Shown here piece after piece: positions 59,176-64,000 of a DNA stretch of 64,000 nt (position 1 is the stretch's first letter; every line of letters starts with the position of its first letter). The stretch covers positions 1,674,001 to 1,738,000 of the forward strand of contig NC_063075.1 of the NCBI RefSeq assembly GCF_022605165.1. The letters are read 5' to 3'. This stretch comes from Purpureocillium takamizusanense (taxonomy: Eukaryota; Ascomycota; Sordariomycetes; Hypocreales; Ophiocordycipitaceae). The translations under genes were made by a program, and so were the position numbers. The notes under the pieces are model-generated. The model made no database searches. It had not been told where the DNA came from and saw only the letters and a list, made by a program, of their open reading frames with translations.

Positions 59176-62100
59176 GGTTATGTATTTAAACTCTGGGAGC
59201 CGGAACAGAGGCTCGATCTCGGCTTTGCCAGTTGCACTGACGGGCTTGACACGGGGCAGGGGGAGGGGCCAACGGGGCCGTGGGTAACAGCGTGGGTAGC
59301 CGGGGGGAGGGGGGTGTGAGTTGGGAGTAGTAGAAAAAAAAAGAGGACCCGAGGTTGTGAACCAGCAGGCAAGGGGAGTTGCGGGAGAGGGTGTGATTTG
59401 AGGCTCGTGGCGTTGGACGAGCAGGCTCGTGTGCTCTCTCTGGTCCGCCTGTGCCGACACGGTCAGTGGAAAAAGGGGGGCGTGCGAGGCTTTCTGCTGG
59501 CAATCTGCAGTGCACCGTATCGGTATATGCGACGCGAGTCGCTGTGTGCTGTCTCTGCGCGGCGTCGACAGGTCTGGGAGATGAGCGCGCAAAGGGCTCT
59601 TGACACGAGCGTCCAAGTGGTGAGGATGACGATGGCCGAAGGCTGCTGCTGCTCGTCTCTGCCTGTGGAGCTGCTGGGGATAGAGAGGAGGGGGGGGGGG
59701 GGTCCGAGGCTTGGTGGAGGGGTGTGGGGTTTCAGTGTCTGGGTCGAAAACGAAGCACGGCTCACGAATTTATACCGGAACGAGCCTGCCACTCAGCCTG
59801 GTTCCTTTTACGTCGTTGGCGGGGTGTTGGCGTCGTCGAGCGGCTTCAGCCCCGGGTGCGGGGTGCCAGTGGAAACCTTTTCCCTTTTACCTGCACCGCA
59901 GTCGGGACAAATGGGGGCGTGTGATGTGTGTGCCGTCGATGCTGGTGCCGCGCCGCGGGACAAAAGGTGGTTCTCTGCGCCGTGGGGTCGGCTGCCGTGC
60001 AGAGAGTGAGGTGGCGGGCGGGGAGGTAGGTGGTGAGCCTGCTGGGGCGCAGTTGGGGACGGGTGGACGACGCAAGTTAACGCTCGGGAAGCCTCGTGGC
60101 GCCAATGTTGTTGCCCGGCGAGGAAAATATAGTGACTTGGTAGATCTTGAAGGGGCAGGTGCGGTGCAGTCGTTTATTCTACGAGTATGGCAACGAGGAC
60201 GATGGCGACTGCGATGCAGAGAGACCCTATAGCCTTGCCCGCGAGACGCAGCCTGTCTTTATATGCTTCATGCTGGCATTGAAGCCGATGCATCTCCCGC
60301 CGGCGATAGCAACCGCATTTCGTCCGAAATCGCCCTGAGTTCGCATGTGCATCGACCAAGTGCCCGCGAAACGTCTCGGCCAGAATCGCCGGCCACTTCC
60401 CAGCATCATTGCCGGCCACTCGGCGCCTGCCTGACCTGACCGTGATCCGGACCATCCCATTTGCCACCGTACAGGCAACCTGCCTGCGCCCAAGGCTTCC
60501 ATTGTCATGCAGTTTTCGTCGACGCGGGAACCGGGGCTCTGCTGCACTTATTCTCGAGCCCTTTACCCTGCCCTGCCTGAACCTGGTACGCGGTCGTCTT
60601 CAGCGCATCAGCTCGCCCGTCCCGTCTTTTTCTGACTGTGCCGGGGGGGCGCAGCGTCTGGTTCAGCCTCTCTGCATTGGGTCGGACACCTTCGGGTCCG
60701 TCTGCAGGTACCAGACATGGGACGGGTGGGCCACGACAGCATCGAGATGGGACCAAAAATGTCTGTACGGGTACCTCTTAACTACACCACGATGACCACC
60801 AACAGCCGCCAGCGAACCACCTATTGCCCGCATGCCCGCCTTTGCCCGCGTAGCAGGCTTGCTTGCGTCCGCTCGGGCAGCAACAAAGCAAGGTCTACGC
60901 AGCCCCTGCCTTCAGCGGAGTCATCATTCGCGTCGTTGGCTGACGCCGCGTTGTAGCCCATTACCAAGCTCGTCTGGCATTTGCTCATGTCCCGAAGGTG
61001 GTCACCTGGTCAGCAAAAAGTTCACCGGTAATCGTTGGTGGACGGAGAAGGATGGAGGCCCTGGCAGGGCGGAGAGAACCAGAATCGGGCGCTACCATTA
61101 GTACTAACCTCCTAGTGGTTTACGGATACACCCCTTGTGGTAAGCTGCTGTGTAGGTAGAGGTAGGCTGATGTACTTGCCATGGTTTGGCGCTGGAGCCC
61201 AGCGTACCCCGCGATCTGCCTGCCACCGCCGACCGAGAACCGTACCCCAGCCCGCCCAGCTTCCGGGCTGGCCACATGACCATCAAAGATCTCATGGCCA
61301 ACTTACCAAGTGGCTAGGTACCGTCCCCAAAGACCCCACCAGACGAGCTTGTGACCGTGGCAACACTGCTAAACTTGTACTTCGTACTGAACCGCGGGGC
61401 TTCATGTGTAATCGCTGTTGTGTGCTGGAGCTCTGGTGCTGGGGCTCCCCGAACCTAGAAGTGTCGCACAAAAGAAGAAACAATGTAAACAATACAGCGC
61501 AGGAGCGCACGAGGACAAACGGTACTCGTGCATATGTGGTTGTACAGGAGGAGCACAGGCGTCTGCATGCACTAGAACTTTGCCAGTACTGTACTGTACC
61601 GTACAGCACCCGACACGCCAGGGTTTCTCTGACACGTCTCCAGCGCTCGTCGCCGTCCCGTTCAGGGCGAAACTGAATGCCCCAAATACGGTCTCGGCTC
61701 AGCGGCACCGCCCGCCGCACATGGATTTCTCACCGCATGATTGGCTGTTGGCCGCCGCGTTCGTCCTCCGACTTTCTCCGGGCGCTCACCCCCGTCGGCT
61801 TAAGGCCTAATACCAGCTAGCATGCAGGAATGGAGACGGCTGGCCAAAGGGAAGAAAAAAAAAGAAAAAAAACTGAAAGCATCAAGCTGCAGCTTGCTAT
61901 CGGCACACCCTCGATCAATACCGTACCGTGCATTTTTGAGGGTTTCCTGTTATTAATGAAATATGATCCGCTGCGCAAGCACTCGCTCGCTGCCGATTTG
62001 TGCCAGTGCCATGTTTCAGGGTGAAAGCCGCCAAACCGAGTCTGCAGTGCTTACAGCCTGTCTTGTCTGTCTCTACAGTCTGGGTTCTTGGGCGGAGCGT

Positions 62101-63171
62101 AGACGAAGCAGGATGACGTCCAGTCACCGGCATCCTGCCACATAGGCCCCGGCCCCGGGTCAAGAATAAATTTCTTACCAATTTACCCAACGCTCACCGG
62201 CACATGGAAGAGGTCCCCCCGGACTGCTTTTCTCACACGGCCACGCTGCCAGCGTGTTGCTTCAATGCCTTCCGTCCGGAGCCCCGTGCACCACGCGAGA
62301 CGACAAATTCAAGTCGGTTTGGTCCCTTCCGCATTGCAAAGAGGGCACCCGTAAGTACGTACAGCAGTATGTATACCTTCCGTATCCGTCCGCCAACTCC
62401 GGCGAAGTTCCGCCTCGCATCCGTGCTCCACACTCGGACTGCCACGGCCCACTTCCTGCGCCGCTCCGTCTCGGCCCCCTCAAGCATGTCAAACAAGGTC
62501 CTGTCCTCAGGCAGCCCACTCTGTCGTCCCGACTCATTTTCGTCCTCTCCTGGATTACTATGGATTACTAGGTGCGCGATCTTAGCGGCGAGTTGTGTCA
62601 TAACGGTGCACGACCAAATCTGTGCGTTCAGGAACCCGTCTTTACCCGCGGTCTGGCCTCAATTGAACTGCCTCCTTGAGCCATCGCCAGCGTGGTACTG
62701 GGCGAGGCTATGACGGAGGCGGCCCTATTCCGAGCTGCCTTGGGTTCATCATATCGCATCAGCTTGGATCAGCGCCGTCAAGTATTGAGCCTCTCCTTCC
62801 GAAGCACCACATGTCCAGGGTTCGAGATCAAGCACTTGGACCGTTGTCACCATGCCCGATCACCATGCCCGACTAGTCCCGCAGTATTGAGAGAAACGCC
62901 AATTACAGGGAACGACTTTTATCTTTGCCCTCTACATTGCGGTCATCATGGTATCTGCGGAACAGTTCGTCCCGATTTCGTTACGTCCAGGCGGCCTCCC
63001 GCCTCTCCGGGCTGCAGTCCTGTGCGCCAGCGCCAGCGCCTCGTCAGCCTGGTTGGCCCCCATGCTTATCCTGTACCCGTATCATGACACCGTTGGGCCC
63101 CCTTTCCAAGCTGTCCCTCTCATGCATATTTTCTATCCGACGATAAACGGTATAACTTGCCATTCATTCAC
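59176..63171. other. Gene-free region of 4 kb
   Basis: Holds the PEP carboxykinase promoter (59176 to about 60200, with G-rich runs at 59290-59310 and 59689-59702) and the region downstream of SUP35. Open frames at 59398-60232 and 62204-62713 show no family sequence. It has a GTACTTCGTAC element at 61377-61387 and GTAAGTACGTAC near 62351. No RNA gene was recognised. Confidence 0.5.
61377..61387. repeat. GTACTTCGTAC palindromic element
   Basis: Third full copy of the spacer motif also found at 21509 and 44435. Confidence 0.55.
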
Positions 63172-64000
63172 TTAGGCAGCCGTCTCGTCCGTGATGAGCT
63201 TCGTGATCTTGCCAATGGCAATCGTTTGTCCCTTTTCAGTTGTCAGCGACTTGTGCTCGTTGTGATAGAAGGAATGACGCCATTGCGTTTGAACGTACCT
63301 GGTCTCGCAGAGTGAACCGACCCATCTGAGGGTAGTCCTCGAACTTTTCCACGCAGACAGACCCGGCTCCACCAATCACTTGCATGCGTGCAATGATGCT
63401 GTCTCCCTTTCTGGCGTGTGTGGGCGGAGCCTTGCTCTTCCGGTTGGTCCCTTTCTGGAGCTTGTGCAGGAGAGCCGCGAACGTCACTTCCTCAATGGCC
63501 GAATGAACGTGCAGGACGCAGTTGAAGCCAGACGTCAGAATGGACTTCAGCTCCAGGATGCGGATCTGCGCTTCAAACTCGGCCACACAATGCACCAGCC
63601 GCTTCGGCGAGCACAGCACAAAGCCTGGCAGTATGTCCTCCTCCTCAATGCCCTTGAGTCTCATCCGCACCTGATCGCCACATTGGAGGACCTGCATCTC
63701 ATCCTCCTGTTCGCCGTAGATGGCCGCTGCCTCGACAGCTTGTTTGCGGGGCATCATCACCAGATTCATACCCTTCTTGACCACTCCAGCCTCAATCTTG
63801 CCGTCGACCATGGTACCCATGTCGCGATACTTGGCGTTGACCGGCATCATGAACGGTGCGTTGACTTTACGCTCCAATGCCTTCATGTCGTCGAGATACT
63901 CAAGCAGTGAAGGCCCAGTCCACCACGGTGCCACGCCTTCAGGAAGACGATCTTTGATGTTCATGGATTGCTGGGCGGCAACGGGCATAAAGTAGACGTC
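63172..64000 (-). CDS. SUP35: Translation release factor eRF3 (Sup35), 3' part
   Basis: GTPase that works with eRF1 to end translation at stop codons. Exons visible are complement(63172-63231) and (63299->64000), joined as FTLRDQ|GQTIAIGKIT across a 67-nt intron; about 254 residues. This covers the end of the GTPase domain and beta-barrel domains 2 and 3. The first visible residues, DVYFMPVAAQQSMNIKDR, match the eRF3 switch from the GTPase to domain 2. Later marks are MPVNAKYRDMGTMVDGKIE, CGDQVRMRLKGIEEEDI and SGFNCVLHVHSAIEEV, which separate it from the related eEF1A and Hbs1. It continues beyond 64000, where the G motifs and any prion-like N-domain would lie. Confidence 0.95.

Noticed and set aside
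62204..62713. Opposed open frames on both strands
   Set aside because: Neither shows a family motif or splice-linked continuation. Overlap of similar-length frames is typical of GC-rich non-coding DNA.

Overview
The window is nuclear DNA from a filamentous ascomycete. Introns are short (mostly 47-80 nt), GT-AG, with CTAAC/CTGAC branch points. Coding DNA is GC-rich, and the protein set is typical of Sordariomycetes. Hypocreales is my best guess from protein flavour and from the TACCTAGGTAC/GTACTTCGTAC-like elements in the spacers; that placement is inference. Splice sites were assigned by eye and every multi-exon model was checked for reading-phase consistency.

Left third (1-26 kb): the CCR4-NOT scaffold NOT1 (minus, 3' end cut by the window edge) diverges from an F-BAR/SH3 cytokinesis protein of the Cdc15/Imp2 family. 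Then follow seipin, a conserved protein of unknown function, a class C beta-lactamase-fold serine hydrolase, NTF2, an ENTH-domain epsin, and a centrin (Cdc31, minus).

Middle (26-45.8 kb): a 1,966-residue NUP145 (Nup98-Nup96 precursor), a small divergent SET-domain protein, a MYST histone acetyltransferase with an N-terminal PHD finger (Sas3/Mst2 type), the complex I MWFE/NDUFA1 subunit, the tRNA 2-thiolation enzyme Ncs6/Ctu1, ribosomal protein eL8, and a seven-helix rhodopsin-like membrane protein.

Right third (45.8-64 kb): mostly non-coding. A 6.7 kb gene-free stretch holds microsatellites, a seven-copy 14-bp tandem repeat and a 52-nt G homopolymer. It is followed by an MFS anion:cation symporter (Dal5/allantoate-permease type), ATP-dependent PEP carboxykinase with eight coding exons and an 839-nt intron, a 4 kb gene-free stretch, and the 3' end of eRF3/SUP35 (minus, 5' end cut by the window edge).

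Most genes are single-copy housekeeping genes (mRNA decay, nuclear transport, chromatin, translation, endocytosis, gluconeogenesis), not a co-functional cluster. I found no secondary-metabolite cluster, transposon, CRISPR array or convincing new multi-gene system. The most unusual content is gene architecture: a 4-nt microexon in the complex I subunit, two genes whose first coding exon is only the ATG, a splice-created ATG in PEPCK, and a frame-preserving 57-nt intron in seipin. Recurrent palindromic spacer motifs and simple repeats come next.
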